Shown here piece by piece: positions 1 through 11,330 of a stretch of DNA of 64,000 nt. Source of the stretch: Hypericum androsaemum. Lineage: Eukaryota; Streptophyta; Magnoliopsida; Malpighiales; Hypericaceae. The position numbers were made by a program, and so were the translations under genes. Location of the stretch: positions 13,096,689-13,160,688 of the forward strand of contig OZ023180.1 in assembly GCA_963995505.1 (NCBI GenBank), read 5' to 3'. The notes below the pieces were generated by a model. It worked only from the letters and a program-made list of their open reading frames with translations. It was not told where the DNA came from and did no database searches. Within the stretch, counting starts at the first letter, position 1; every line of letters begins with the position of its first letter.

Positions 1-2051
1 GGCCGGGAAAGGAAAAGGGGCCGAAGAAGAAACGAAAGGAAGGAAGAAATGAAAATAAGAGAAAACCCATAGAGAAAAAGTGGAAAAGAAATAACAAGTG
101 CACCTTGTTTAGGAAGATATGGGAAATCACTTGGTAAGCTAAACTTTAATTCTTTTAATGTTGATTCTCGTAATAGAATTAGTAATTAATTATGGCAATA
201 ACTATTAGATGAAGTCAATTGGTAGGATTAAGTGGGATTGATTTACTTTGTGTTAGGACTGAAATTATAAATTTATTTGGAGTCATGGTTTGGTCATGTT
301 CGATTGGTTAAGAAAATACAATTTTCTTTTAAGAGTAAAAAAGTTGGCATAGTTACTAGTACTTTCTGCAAGTTCAACTTAACCAAAGAAATAAGAAAAG
401 CTATGGTAAATAAATTAAGTTGGAGAGTTTATCTTTTTGGTATCATAATAAGATATATTTTGTTGGGAGTTGATATTTTTAGTGAGTTAAACATATTTAG
501 AAGGATTAATAGCTTTTTATATTTAAATAACTCCGTGGAACATTTACGGTAATTTTAGAATGAGAAGCTTCATGAAAAGTAAAATATAATATTATAATTA
601 AATGATAGATGAAACAAATTTGGAAGAGGATTTAGAAACTACTTAACTTGGTTCGAATAGGGTAATAAAGGAGCAGAGGAAATAAATCATAAGGATTTAG
701 AATATGGGATTGAGAAAACAATTATTATTTTTAGTGACTTATGGTTCGATTAAATTTTAGGAACCATTTTAATGTCACAGGTCTTGGAAAAATATTTTGA
801 AAAATATGTGGAAAAGAGATTGTGTGGATATCGAACTAGAACAAGTTGTATTTCAAATGAAGGAATTTTTATATTGGAAAGAGGATTGCCGATCTAGATA
901 GTCATCGAGCCGAAATTGGTAAACAAATAATATATGACTCGTGCTTTCTTTGGCGCACTCTATTTATTTGTCATGATTTGAATATGGTACTGTTAGTGCA
1001 TATTGTGCATTTGTCATATGGGCATTATGATGTGACATTATGATTTGTAAGTATTTGATTAATTTGGCCCCGAGTGGACACTAGAAATATTTGGTTTGTT
1101 CATTGGATATATTTGATTCATTTGGAGCCTATGAATTTGTGTGATATGAATAACTATATGATATGGATAGCTCTACTATGTGATATAGACGTCTAGTAGG
1201 CAGAGGTCTACCCGTGACCAACCGGGAATGTTGGCATATGTGCACATATACTGAGGATACAATAGATTCTGATATGATTTGTTTGGCCGACGGGGTTGGA
1301 TTCTGATGGCGCCTTTGAGATATGGTATCCTCGTGTCGGGGTTGGAATGACATTATCTAGAACTTGCCGAACGTTCGTCCAGTTCTGTGATTTGATTTTG
1401 GAATTATGTGTTCATGTGTCAAATTGCGTAACGGAATGAGACGTTGCGTAGTTTGCTCATGTTTATGTGTCTTTGTGATTATATGTTAATATTTGGTCAT
1501 CTGATAAGTATGATTTTATGATAATGTAAATATCTGCATGATTCAATTGACATGTTAGTCATATGCATGCATTAGGTATGTTTGTGCATTGAGTAGCTAA
1601 ATAAATTACAATGCATATCTTATTTATTTACTGAGTGTTCCAAAATACTCATCCCCCCTCTTACTAGTTTTGCAGGAACTCGTACACAAGTTGTATTATT
1701 TCAGAGATCTACTATGATCGTACCAAGTCTGATTTGTTCTCCAGGACTTGCATCGATGTCTCCAGTTTGTATTTTGCTCTTTCACCTAGAAGCTCCGTAG
1801 TCACAAGATTTGCTTTGATCTTGGGAATGTTTAATTATTAAGAGTATATTAATTTTTTTTAATCAAACAAAGCTTGACAAATGGTTATAAAATTTTGGTA
1901 TTTAAAACGCAAGATAATATTTGTTTTAGTTATAAGTTTATTGGTTTACGATTTGAAAGGATTAGAATAAGTTTGAGGCTAGCTAGATTTCTTGGTGATT
2001 AAAGGAGTCAATGTCTAGCGCCGATCACCGACCTGAGTTTGGGTCGTGACA
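1..2051 (+). repeat. Chromovirus-type (Tekay/Del-like) LTR, 3' part
   Basis: This stretch is an LTR of the same family as the copies at 44748-47126 (plus), 47133-48629 (minus) and 50788-51041/58356-60679 (minus). A block at 1204-1325 recurs almost unchanged at 47005-47126. The last 50 bases before 2051 match the reverse complement of 50788-50840. The LTR ends in GTGACA at 2051, and no TGGTATCAGAGC primer-binding site follows, unlike the copy at 50771. That suggests a solo LTR or recombined remnant; its 5' end lies outside the window. ORFs inside it are short and show no recognisable domain. Confidence 0.75.
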
Positions 2052-2460
2052 GACTATAAATACCCATTGTAAGCCTCTCATTTGAGGTGTTGCCCAAGTG
2101 TAGAACTCTAGATAAAGAGTGGAGAGGCCAAAAGAAAGAGTGAGCTCCCAAAGAGTGTGGAAGCCATAATTGAGGCCATTGTTTGTATGAGTGAGTGAAG
2201 CTCAAAGAGCAAAGATTATGAAATCTCTCATGGTTTAGACGCCCCCGGACGTAGATTGTTGTGGATCGAACTGGGCGAACAAATATTTGTGTCCCTCCTT
2301 GTGCTTTTCCTTGTGTTTGTGTTTGTTCTTCTCGTGGTGTTCGTGGTTTGCTCGTGTGCTTGTGTGTTCCTTGCGTTGCTTCGGTCCACGAGAAGTGGGT
2401 GTTTTTCCTAACATCTTTAATGTAATGAAACTATAGTATATTCTTCCACACACAAAAAAA
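2052..2460 (+). repeat. Probable Ty1/copia-type LTR fragment
   Basis: A TATA-like ACTATAAATACC sits at 2053-2065. About 200 bp downstream is a GCCCCCGGACGTAG block and then text resembling the R/U5 part of plant copia LTRs (a 'GGACGTAG ... GTGTC' layout followed by T/G-rich sequence). I see no paired LTR, primer site or coding domain. The family call is from memory of that layout only. Confidence 0.35.
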
Positions 2461-2584
2461 ACTATAGTATATTCATAATTAGGGAGAGCGGATTTATATT
2501 TTGGCAAGTAGGGTTTCAAGAGCGAATTATTTCACATTTTATTTGTTTGATTTTATTCTACTCTAGGATCTTTGGCCGACTTCA

Positions 2585-2783
2585 TTAGTTATTTATTTCT
2601 TGATTAATTATTTTTAAAATGACTGTCATCTTTTTTGGCGAACTTTTGCACGAGGAACTCCCGGTGTTAAGAGAGAGGTCTTTGTCGAGGAACAAGCAAC
2701 ATCTTAGACATGTGTGGAAAGAGTGGGTCCTACTAGAAAGGGTGAAGAGGCAGGGGACAGGGAGGTGCTGGCGTCTATGGTGA
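2585..2783 (-). pseudogene. Duplicated gene fragment, copy 1 (unknown product)
   Basis: Bases 2585-2705 match 63255-63373 and bases 2709-2783 match 63909-64000, both in the same orientation. Read on the minus strand, the shared part contains LFLDKDLS-NTGSSS and a Lys-rich tail before a stop. In this copy the two blocks are adjacent. In the copy at 63 kb they are separated by about 530 bp. The join does not fall on clean GT-AG borders, so a deletion is more likely than a processed (spliced) copy. I do not recognise the protein. A purine-rich MITE boundary follows at 2818. Confidence 0.5.
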
Positions 2784-2826
2784 CTCTTCCTGGTGAAAGA
2801 GAGGAGAGAGAGTAGGGGGGAGGAGG

Positions 2827-3193
2827 CACCAGATTTAGTCCTGGACATGTATTTTCGTCCAGAACCATCTTAGAACACGCAATGATTCCCTTAGTTATGA
2901 TGTGTTCAGTTATGACGAAATAGTTTGTCCAGTTATGACGAAATAGTTCGCGACGAAGCGATCCTGATTTTTTTGGAACACGCTATTGTTCACCCATTTA
3001 TGATTAAATGGTTCGCTCATTTATGATGAAATAGTTCTCCCAGTTATGACGAAATGGCTTGCCTGAAGTGGTCCCGATGTTTATGGAACACGCTATGGTT
3101 CGCCAACTTATGATAAAATGATTCGCCCAGTTATTGTCGAATGGGCCTCAGGATAGTCCTGCAAATGAGATTTCAGGACCAAATCCAATCCTG
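2827..3193. mobile_element. MITE with internal minisatellite
   Basis: The ends are inverted repeats of the type GATTTRGTCCTGRA: left at about 2832, right (reverse complement) at about 3178. The flanks are GGGAGGAGG (2818-2826) and GGGAGGAGA (3194-3202), a 9-bp target duplication with one mismatch, as Mutator-type elements make. The core is a minisatellite of 23-24 bp units. There is no coding potential. Confidence 0.55.
2885..3150. repeat. Minisatellite, 23-24 bp units
   Basis: Diverged tandem units are built on CCAGTTATGACGAAATAGTT, repeated about 8 times. A longer period of about 125 bp is marked by the phrase TTTATGGAACACGCTATGGTT and its variant near 2970. The array lies wholly inside the MITE at 2827-3193. 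Confidence 0.7.
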
Positions 3194-3394
3194 GGGAGGA
3201 GAAATGATTAATATTTCTTTTGTTCACGGTACAAAATTATTTTATATAATAAATTAATAGATGATGCTAGTGAGAGATCTGATTATATAATAAAATTAAA
3301 TATAGAAGATAAAAAATAATTTTTATTTTTAATTAGGAACCTGAAAAGTGATAATATCAAATACGAGTGACCCTAGCGTAATTTGATAGTCCAA

Positions 3395-4114
3395 CATAAA
3401 AGTTTGGAGTCCGAGGCCGACATGTAAACCTTTGAAGGATCATGTTTCCACCACCATTGTGTGGCTGCAAATTGCAACCTGTTGGTCAAATTTTATGCGG
3501 TGAATGTCTTTTCTTCGAGAACAAAACTTTCATATTGCCTGTTTCACAACACGCGGCCGATAAAAAGTTCTACCATATTAAAAATAGGCTATCAAATATT
3601 AGTTGACTTGGTATACAATATTTCAGATTCAGTGGGGACTATATAAAAGATGTTCATATGGAGGGGACTAAATTTTGGCTGTTAGATTTGATTATCTTTA
3701 AATCTGATGGTCAATAACCTATCAAGTGATATTGGTTTGCATGAAATTGGTTTGCATATGAAATAATATTGGTTTGCATGTGAAGTAATATTGGTTTGTA
3801 TGTGTAATGATATTGATTTGTGTTAGTACCCATCGATGGGGATAAGACTTGTCTCCACTGAATCCGACCCCAGTCTACAATACCTTTGTTGCTCGATAGT
3901 CAAATCTGAAAATAGTATCTTATTCTTCACTATTCACTCCTCTACATTCTTAGTTTCTAAGATCCTACACTAGTTGTATAACCAATCTATTATTGTGATA
4001 CCATAAATTATCACGTCTCATGTCAACGACAATGCCACACAACAAAATAAGCCTTCCAATAATTCTCCTCATAAGGCTGGATCATGTTAATAAATATTGC
4101 ATTAGGCAATATAA
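3395..4114 (+). repeat. Duplicated host segment, copy 1
   Basis: This segment pairs in the same orientation with 11955-13411. Shared blocks include 'GACATGTAAACCTTTGA' (3419 / 11969), 'CACAACACGCGGCCG' (3545 / 13192) and 'CACGTCTCATGTCAACGACA' (4012 / 13300). Each copy carries an insertion that the other lacks, so each is the empty site of the other (see 3621-3873 and 12066-13157). No convincing gene is seen in the shared sequence. Confidence 0.8.
3621..3873. mobile_element. 253-bp Mutator-type MITE (GATTCAGTGG ends)
   Basis: Inverted ends of the type GATTCAGTGGRGAC (left 3626-3639; right, reverse complement, 3852-3866) flank a core with 23-25 bp tandem units built on AATATTGGTTTGCATG (3727-3820). 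Flanking 9-mers are TATACAATA (3612-3620) and TCTACAATA (3874-3882). The paralogous segment has a single TCTACAATA at 13258-13266 with no insert. Same family as 12066-13157. Confidence 0.8.
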
Positions 4115-5190
4115 ACCATTTCTAGGCAATATTGCATTGGATTAGTGGAATATAGGTCAGAGGGAAGACAATGCTATGCTTGCACTAGCTTTGGGGTCGG
4201 AGGATGTGGTGATAGTCATAAGTAGGGATGGTTTGGTGGAGCATGCTCATCCTAATTCGATGGCGGGAGGGGAGCCTGGTCAGGATTTTGCTTTGGTGTC
4301 ATATTAGGAGGTGACAGGTCGTGCTGCTCTCACGGGTCTATTAGGTGAGCCAGGGGATATTCATGATGGGGTCAGCTTCTTAAGGAGTTTGGCTGCTAAT
4401 GAGTGTGAAATCGCGGATCCTGTTGACTATGCAAATAATGTCAATACTTCCAGGTCAAAAATGGAGAGATCTTGCAGAGGAAGAACGTCCTGTTGTTTTG
4501 CACATACAGCTATACATGAGGACATTAAAGCGAGTAGGGAATGACATGTAATAGGGTTACCTAGCGGGTCAGATAGAAGGATCTAGTATTGGGGGAACAG
4601 TGTACTGTTCTTTGAGTGTCAACTACTACCAAAATATGGGTTAGCTAGATATTCGTGTAGGGGCGGGACATTTATATAACTTTTCTTTTCTTTTCTTTTT
4701 AATAAAGCTGGACATTTTTTTAAAAAACTAATGCTTATTCAATAGTGGGCCGTGAGATGTTTGGTGGGTTAGGAGTTAATTAATGGTTATAGGAACTTGG
4801 GTTGCTAGGCAATCAGGCCTATTGGTAGCTCCAAAATTAAATTTTAGATATTTCGGATAATCAAACAAGTCATTTGACTAGCTGAATTCAAATCTAAATC
4901 AAAAATATAATTTTTTAATAATCTGAGTCCAAATACAAAATTATCTAAATCTGAATCCGATTTATTTAATATTTGATATTATGCTCACTCCTACACGTTA
5001 CCATTCATGTCTCATGTTTGCGAATCCTTCGACGTGATCATGTCGAAACATGCAAATGTGAGATTTCAATACATGACCCAATTTTTCTAACAAATTGTGT
5101 CCAATCTCCTCAACTCTTCTAGAGTAACTTGGGGTTGAGCTTTGTTGATAGCTCGGAATCAAATTGCAGAATGAAAGAGTGGCAACAACA
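4115..5190. other. No recognised gene; possible LINE tail
   Basis: 4150-4560 is moderately GC-rich and holds a 77-codon reading frame (4311-4544) with no domain I recognise. It is followed by ACATTTATATAACTTTTCTT and a T/C-rich run ending in AATAAAG (4668-4706), which resembles the 3' end of a plant L1-type LINE. This is a weak assignment. 4710-5190 is AT-rich with no visible structure. Confidence 0.25.
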
Positions 5191-5329
5191 AAAGATTTGG
5201 AATCAATTGAGGCTTAATAAAACATGATTCTGACATTGAAAGTCTTTATATGGATTCAGATATGTGACGTGGTAGGTGATATGGTAGCGACAATACGATG
5301 TCAATGGGCCTACGAACCCTTGCCAAAGA

Positions 5330-5610
5330 GATATAGAAAGGGTGAGGGAAAGAAGAGAAGAATTAAAGAGAGTGAGAAGAAAGAAAAAAAGGGGATGTTT
5401 TGGAAATTGTACAATTTCAAAATTATCTAAAGTAACCATAAAAAAGGATTAAATATAGATTAGTGACCATACAAAGATAGCTTAATGTAGATAAGTGATC
5501 ACACAAGATAGATTAGTTATCATAAATGGTCAAAAAATGGATTGCTGACCATGTGCTAAAATTTATTAAAAATAAGTGACCATAGGTCTTTTTACCCACT
5601 ATCTAGCTAA
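5330..5610 (-). mobile_element. MITE-like repeat, inverted copy of 8685-8960
   Basis: The reverse complement of 5330-5610 aligns through its whole length with 8685-8960. It starts with GGGTAAAAAG, contains repeated 'ATGGTCACTTAT / ACTAATCTAT' phrases, and ends in a TCTTCTC-rich stretch. It has no coding capacity. The inner phrases repeat at about 30-35 bp, giving a loosely tandem body. Confidence 0.55.
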
Positions 5611-6436
5611 TCCCACGAAAGGGTAGTCAAGAGAGAAACTCAAATAAATAGAAATACATCTGACTCATACGATATGTATGAGATTGCAACCATACACCTA
5701 GTTAAAACCATGTCTCACTAAATCCAATGGGAAAATTTACGACCTTCAAAAAGAGTGCCCAAACATTAAGGGTGAAAAATGAAAGAACGGAAGTTAAAAA
5801 AATAAACTTTTTCCATATAACGGATAATAAAGTCTAGAGCTTAGCACCACCATCAATCCTCATTCACTATAAATAATGCATATACAACAACATTTTCTTC
5901 ACAAAAAATCATGTATAACAACAAACTCTATGTCACCAAGCTCCCTAAGAATATGCACCCAATGGTTTGTGAATTTCCAAGGAACCCCCAAATGGCGATC
6001 ACGAAAGAGACAGAGGCCACATAGCTAGTGACAGTCTCAAGCAAAAGCGTTCTTCAACCTCTATCATCCGCAATCTCAACACAAGGAATTGGCCTCACCA
6101 ACCAACGATCAAAGAAGAAGAAGAACAATTGAATGGAGAATTACAGGTGAGATTATAAAAAATTCTCATATTCCTAGAAGTCTAGAGAACCCAAACGCAG
6201 GACACAAATGCAATCATCCAGAGAGCATGATGTTCTGGACTAAACTGCAAACACAAAGGTTTGCAAAACTCTCATACAGGATAAAGAGGACACGAAAAGC
6301 CTCATACATCTTGGTTCAAATTGCACTAGCAAACGAACAAGCCACTAGCACATGATGAACAGACTCCTATGCAGAAAAAAGTTAAGTCTAACCACATCAA
6401 GGATTCTGACAATATGCTGTAAGTGAGTGATATCCC
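5611..6436. other. Unassigned sequence
   Basis: A reading frame of 88 codons (6089-6355) shows no domain. 5880-6360 has a slightly higher GC content and could be an old coding fragment on either strand. I could not assign it. Confidence 0.3.
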
Positions 6437-7277
6437 AACATAAATTGATCTTTGGATAAGCAATTGACACTAGTCGATCTCTATCGAAATAAGCTTGTTG
6501 CTATTTCTATTTCAAAAAAATAGTTTCGGCATCGTACTGTGTTACCACAATAGGCGATCCCATGTAATGATCAAAAATATTTTGACATCATGCCGTGGTA
6601 TTCTCTCTTTCTGGCATTCATGTTTTGCCTTGATCAAAATAGTATAAATATGCCGTGTTCACTTTCTATTTTCAATTACGGGAGTATATGTGAATTAATT
6701 TGATTGTCACAATGTTACTAAAATAATAAATTTAGTAAAAGTTGATGTCATTCCTCTTCAAAGTCAGGCACAATTTCTTTTATTAATACAAGATAGATCA
6801 TTATTACATATATTCCTAACAAATAAAAAATTATCTATATGCCACAATCTCCACCTGGACCACCATAAGAAATGATCGCTCTATTCAACGGGTCGTAGTC
6901 CCAACGAAGTATACTATAACAACTTTCATAGTCACTAAATAATTTCGTATTTGAATAGTCGACATCAACGAAACGGTAATTCTCGTTAACGGTTTGAATA
7001 GTTTAAAAATTTTAGGAAGTTGTACTTTTATGAGTAGCAAATATTCCTCTTCTCATAGGTGGGCTTGATTGTCCAATAGGTTCATTGGTTACTCCACCAA
7101 ATGAAAGACTAGCAACTCCATTATTCAATTTGGTAAATGTCTCTTTTGGTCAATATCCAATATTTTCAACACCGTACACCAACCACCAATTACCCGATAC
7201 AAAATCTTACAAGAGTTGAAAAAAAATTAGGGAGCCAATTATGATGAGAATTACTCAGTTTTCTTATTCCTAAGGAT
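6437..7277 (-). repeat. Inverted duplicate of the neprosin 3' region
   Basis: The reverse complement of this segment aligns with 19102-20845: the end of intron 4, exon 5, the 3' UTR and flank. The 861-bp element at 19819-20679 is absent here; the matching point is a single AAAATATTT (6574-6582, minus-strand AAATATTTT). The segment stops abruptly at both sides. It was therefore copied before that element arrived, or from a relative that lacked it. Confidence 0.85.
6835..7206 (-). pseudogene. Neprosin-family exon 5 pseudogene
   Basis: On the minus strand this is the last exon of a neprosin-domain protein, closely related to exon 5 of the gene at 15275-19558. It keeps the SGNWW start, the SFGGVT and GQSSPP stretches and the SYGGPGGDCG end. 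The acceptor region is changed, a TGA replaces the Trp codon of the GYW motif, and a TAA interrupts the middle (the STTS* site). No upstream exons are present, so it is a non-functional partial copy. It ends next to a gypsy integrase fragment at 7290. Confidence 0.85.
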
Positions 7278-7289
7278 ATTCTTTTTGTT

Positions 7290-8247
7290 TCCTCTATAAG
7301 CATGGACTTTGTGCTTGGTCTACCGTGTACGCAGTCATGATTCAATATTTTTCATGGTGGATCACTTCTCTAAGATGGTACCCTTCATCCCTTGCAAGCG
7401 CACTTCAGATGCTCTGTATATTACTCAACTTTTTTTTTGCAAGGTTTTTCATTTGTACGGGCTTTCGAGTTTAATTATCTCTGATCGTGATACTCGCTTC
7501 CTGAGTCATTTCTGGCGCACTTTATGGCGCATGGCTCATACTGAGCTACATTTTTGTAGTGTGTATCATCCGCAGACAGACGGCCCGACCGAGGTGGTGA
7601 ATCGCTCGCTAGGTAATTTGTTGTGTTGCTTGGTTGGTGATAATATCCGTTCTTGGGATACTAAGTTGAGTCAGGCTGAGTTCGCCCACAATGTTGCTGT
7701 CAATTGGAGTTCGGGCTTGTGCCCATTTTAGATTGTGTACGCGGTGATTCTGCCTAGTCATGTTCACCTATTGCTCCCCTCTACCTCAGCTAACTACAAG
7801 CAGGCCGCCGACCTCATTGCTGATCTTCAGGCCATCCATATATCTCCTCAGGCTTGGCTTGAACAAGCCAACGCCCCCTACAAGTCTGCTATTGATGCTC
7901 ATCGACGCGATGTGCAATTTGATGTTGGTGATTTTTTTTGGGCCGTGTTAACCAAATATCACTTTCTCGCTCACGAGTGTAATAAGTTATCATCTCGTAA
8001 GATTGGTCTGGTTGAGATCGTCGAGAAGATCAACCCCAATGAGTATAGATTGCGTCTCCCCAGCCATTTGCACACCTCTGACGTGTTCAATGTCAAGCAC
8101 CTGGTTCCTTTTGCTGGCGACGACTCTTCCGGAGATGAAGCTGATTCCGATTCGAGGATGAATCATTTCGAAGGGGGGAGAATGTTGGCGATGAAGCTGC
8201 CTTACTTTACTCGGACAAGAATGACCGTGACTTGTGTTGGAAGGTAG
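7290..8247 (+). pseudogene. Ty3/gypsy integrase, decayed 3' end of pol
   Basis: The reading starts as SMDFVLGLP at about 7299, then shifts frame and continues from 7309 with the integrase core. The catalytic triad is visible: Asp in MVDHFSKM, Asp in SDRDTRF and Glu in TDGPTEVVNR, with 35 residues between the second and third. A TAG at 7729-7731 interrupts the usual SPFEIVY motif. The reading resumes at 7735 through the C-terminal domain (VGDFFWAVLTK, NPNEYRLRLPSHLHTSDVFNVKHLVPF). No chromodomain is visible. Reverse transcriptase and gag are missing, because the sequence just upstream is the neprosin duplicate. It is a truncated, inactive element; the clade is probably a chromovirus relative. 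It is followed directly by a polypurine tract and an LTR start. Confidence 0.9.
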
Positions 8248-8500
8248 CTATTTAGCGATAATTATTATGCTTTAGTTATGTTATTTGCTTATTGAGGACT
8301 CTTTTAACTGTTTCCATGTTTGATTAGGTTACTTATGGGATCTTTATAAAGAGAACCCCTACTTGTCTTTGTTTTCGTTAGACTTTTGATAATTGAAATC
8401 TAGGGTTCTCCCTAAACCACTTGCTTTTCCCGAGTTTTTGAGCTAAACACGGGTTCACGACTACTATCGTTAAGCTTGTTTGTACCTTTCACTGCATCAC
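8171..8500 (+). repeat. Polypurine tract and 3' LTR of the gypsy fragment
   Basis: AAGGGGGGAGAA (8171-8182) is immediately followed by TGTTGGCGATGAAG at 8183, the usual junction of polypurine tract and LTR. A TATA-like TTTATAAAGAG lies at 8342-8352. The LTR end is not certain; a CA near 8500 gives a short LTR of about 320 bp, in the range of some chromoviruses. No second LTR is present. Confidence 0.55.
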
Positions 8501-8684
8501 ATTTTTTATACGTAATGCTTAGGCACTCTTTTTCAGGACCGTAGATTTTTTCATCGAATTTACTACAACATGTTCTAATGAAGTGTGCAGCTACAACCTC
8601 GAACATATTTTATGAGTGAGATGTGCTTCTGTTTATTTGAATTTCTCTCTTGACCATCCATTTGATGGATTAGCGAGATCATGG

Positions 8685-8960
8685 GTAAAAAGTCACATGG
8701 TCACTTATATTTAGTAAATTTTAGCCCATGGTTACTAATCTATTTTTTGTCTCTTTAAGATAATTAATCTATCTTGTATGATCACTTATCTACATGAAGT
8801 CATCCTTGTAACATCACTAATCTATATAAAGTGACCCTTTTATGGTCTCTTTAGGCAATTTTAAAATTTGTACAATTTTTAAAGCATCTCTAATATTTTT
8901 CTTTTTTTCTTGGTTTATTTCATTCTTCTCTTCTCTCACTTATTGGGTGAATTTTTTTTG
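8685..8960 (+). mobile_element. MITE-like repeat, pair of 5330-5610
   Basis: This begins GGGTAAAAAGTCAC and aligns over its length with the reverse complement of 5330-5610, about 3 kb away. It is AT-rich and non-coding. A target duplication could not be fixed for either copy. Confidence 0.5.
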
Positions 8961-9300
8961 GTTTAATTAAAATTCTTCCAATTTGTTACAACGTAAAATT
9001 GTAAATTTAGTTTCCAGTAAGGTTTTGGAAAATGACCCGGAGGCTGACGAGGGATTTAGGCTAACCTCCAGGTCGTCCGGTCAGACCATATCTTTTTTAT
9101 TTAATAAAATTTATATATATTACTATTACATTATGAAGAACGAACAATGTTTGGTGTGGGACCGAATTTGGTTCTGACAGTTTCTAAAAAAAAGGATTTG
9201 GTTCTAACTTGAAAAATTAGTCAGGACCAATCTGGATAAAATAGGAGCCATTGTATTGATTTTTTAAATCAAGTACAAGATTTGACGGTTAAGATTCACG
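8961..9300. other. AT-rich stretch, no gene seen
   Basis: A short reading frame (8983-9177) has no domain. Around 9160-9250 there are repeated phrases (GGACCGAATTTGGTTCTGAC, TCAGGACCAATCTGG) that resemble the GATTTGGTCCTG ends of the MITE at 2827-3193. This may be the left edge of a related element running to about 10150, but no right end was found. Confidence 0.3.
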
Positions 9301-9725
9301 CAGAGGTATTATTGCATTTTTCTCTCCCCTTTCCTCCCCTCAATCTCTCTCTTCCTCCCAAAAAAAACCTACTTGACTACAGCCCTCTTCCCCCTATTTC
9401 TTGAACCCCAGGAGACCTCCAAATCTGGACCAACTTATCGACCGCGATATCGATGAACCTCCTGTCCACTTGAAGGTAATCTTATGGAGGACGGTCCACT
9501 GAGGGAGGTTGATGAGGTGGCAGCGGTTGTTGTTGTTGATGCTAAGCTTGAAGACCCTGTCGTCCCCTCACCGGCAAGGAAAAATGATAAGCCGCTACCA
9601 GCCCAGCCAATTAAAGCTCGTTGCGAAACCCTAGGCACGAGGAAGAAGAAGAAGGCCGCGACCATAGATTGCTGTATAGTTTTGTGTCATCAATGCTCAA
9701 GTTCTTGGATCGAGGTGAGGTGATG
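9301..9725 (+). pseudogene. GC-rich gene fragment, unknown
   Basis: The sequence reads like the start of a host gene: a CT-rich leader (9315-9370), then a frame (9484-9723) encoding an acidic start, a Val-rich run and a KKKK basic patch. A second overlapping frame runs to 9818. No domain is recognised. It ends against a minisatellite, the same order (gene fragment then minisatellite) seen at 12250-13025, so it may be cargo of a transposon. Confidence 0.35.
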
Positions 9726-9810
9726 GCCACAGATTGCTGTGTAGTTTTGATTCTGTGGTTGAGAAGAAGAGCATTTCACTCACAGAATTGGTTTATTTTT
9801 GTGTTATGTG

Positions 9811-10110
9811 CCCAGTAATGTCAAATAGTATACTTAATTATGTAAAATGGTATGCCTGGGCATGTCGAATGGTAAGTCCAATTTTGTCAAATGGTATGTT
9901 CGATTATGTCAAATGGTATACGTTGGGTATGTCAAATGGTATATTCGATTAGTTCGATAATATTAAAAATAAATATTATAAAATGGTATGTCCGATTATG
10001 TCAAACGGTATATGTTCGATTATGTCAAATGGTATAGCCTGGTTATGACAAATGGTATACCTGGTTATATCAAAATGGTATGTCTGGTTATATCAAATGG
10101 AATATTCGAA
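9811..10110. repeat. Minisatellite, 20-22 bp units
   Basis: About 12 diverged units are built on TATGTCAAATGGTATGTTCGAT. Single units are interrupted once by AATATTAAAAATAAATATT (9958-9976). Two inverted units (GGCATACCATTTT) follow at 10180 and 10205. Confidence 0.75.
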
Positions 10111-10235
10111 TGTTATGTAAAAATACATATAATAAAAAAGAAAATAATTAATTAAATGACATAGTATAAAAGTTGTACATGGCATACCATTTTATCATGA
10201 CACGGCATACCATTTTTGTAGAAGCCCAAAAATTT

Positions 10236-11330
10236 ATAGCAAATTACTCTCAGGTCTTTGAGATTTTGACATCCTACCTCTAGCATCCCTAGATTTCTGA
10301 AAATCATATTGTAGCCCCCCGGGCAAATTACTCTGGGCTCCCTTGCTAACTTTATCAATCAATTTTTCTTATAAAATGACTTATATACCCTTAAAAGAAT
10401 CAATAAAAAAATCAAAATTCTGTCTCCCTTTCCTCTGACTAGAATGCCAGTGTCAACAGAACACCAATTTCTCCCTGCCTAAACCAGAATCAAAATACCT
10501 TGGACGATAACCCAGGGGGCCCAGCCGCCATTTCTTGGACGATGAGTTCGAGGATATCTCTTCCTACGTGTTCTCGCTTCTCGTCATCATTATCCTCTGT
10601 ACTGGAGGACCTTTAGCTGTCGTCACCTCGTGCACCCGCGGTCCATCTCACCCTCCCATCTGGGAACTCTGCAGTGAAGTTTAGGTTTGTCAGTAATGAG
10701 AAAGCGATGGGCCAATTCGATGGGGAGGTGGGGGATAAGGAGCTGGAGTTTGACATCGAGGAAGGGAATAATGGGATTGTGGATGACTCGATGCCTATTA
10801 TCCCTTGGTTGGGTTGCAGAGGCAGAGCAGGTGCGGGATGCGCCGATGAGGAGGAAGACAGCGAGAGCCATGGTGACTTATAGTTGCAGGATGGGCCGAT
10901 TTGATTAGAGAATAGGGGAGAAAAGAACTGGCACAGGAGTGGAGGGCGGGGAGAGATGTCGATTAGCTTATTTTTGAGGTGGATTCGATGGCGATAGTTA
11001 CAGTATTGTTGATCACGGAGGATTCATTTTTTTGCCTCGGCTTGTTTATGGTACTGGAAGGGACGATACCGAAGATGTCATTGAAGAAGACGAAGAATCA
11101 TCGAAGAAGGTGTAAGGGTCATCGGAAGGTAGGTAGCAGACAACATGCATGACTTTTTTTTCAATTTTAGGAGTATAATAGTCATTTAGAATTAAAAAGT
11201 TAATATATCAGCCGATGATGTCAATGAGGGACTCACAAGTATAATAAAACCAAACATAGAGGACAACAAGATCATTTTTAGAAACCTAGGGATGCTAGAG
11301 GCAGGGTGTCAAAATCTAGGCACTTTAGTT
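10236..11330. mobile_element. 1.1-kb inverted-repeat element with GC-rich core
   Basis: 10253-10318 and the reverse complement of 11268-11330 share TTTTGACAYCCTRCCTCTAG and following bases, giving inverted arms of about 65 bp. The left arm also holds two copies of CAAATTACTCT (10241, 10324), the terminal phrase of the MITE at 18732-19042. The core (10440-11110) is GC-rich, unlike its surroundings, with open frames on both strands. One (10674-10883) is acidic and Asp/Glu-rich. It looks like captured gene sequence, source unknown. No target duplication was found. Confidence 0.6.

Noticed and set aside
2235..2519. 94-codon minus frame rich in His/Lys
   Set aside because: It is the antisense of a T/G-rich LTR-like stretch, with no domain.
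2585..2783. Processed (spliced) pseudogene explanation for the short copy at 2.6 kb
   Set aside because: The join keeps bases on both sides that would be intronic under GT-AG rules in the longer copy at 63 kb, and there is no poly-A tail. A deletion is simpler.
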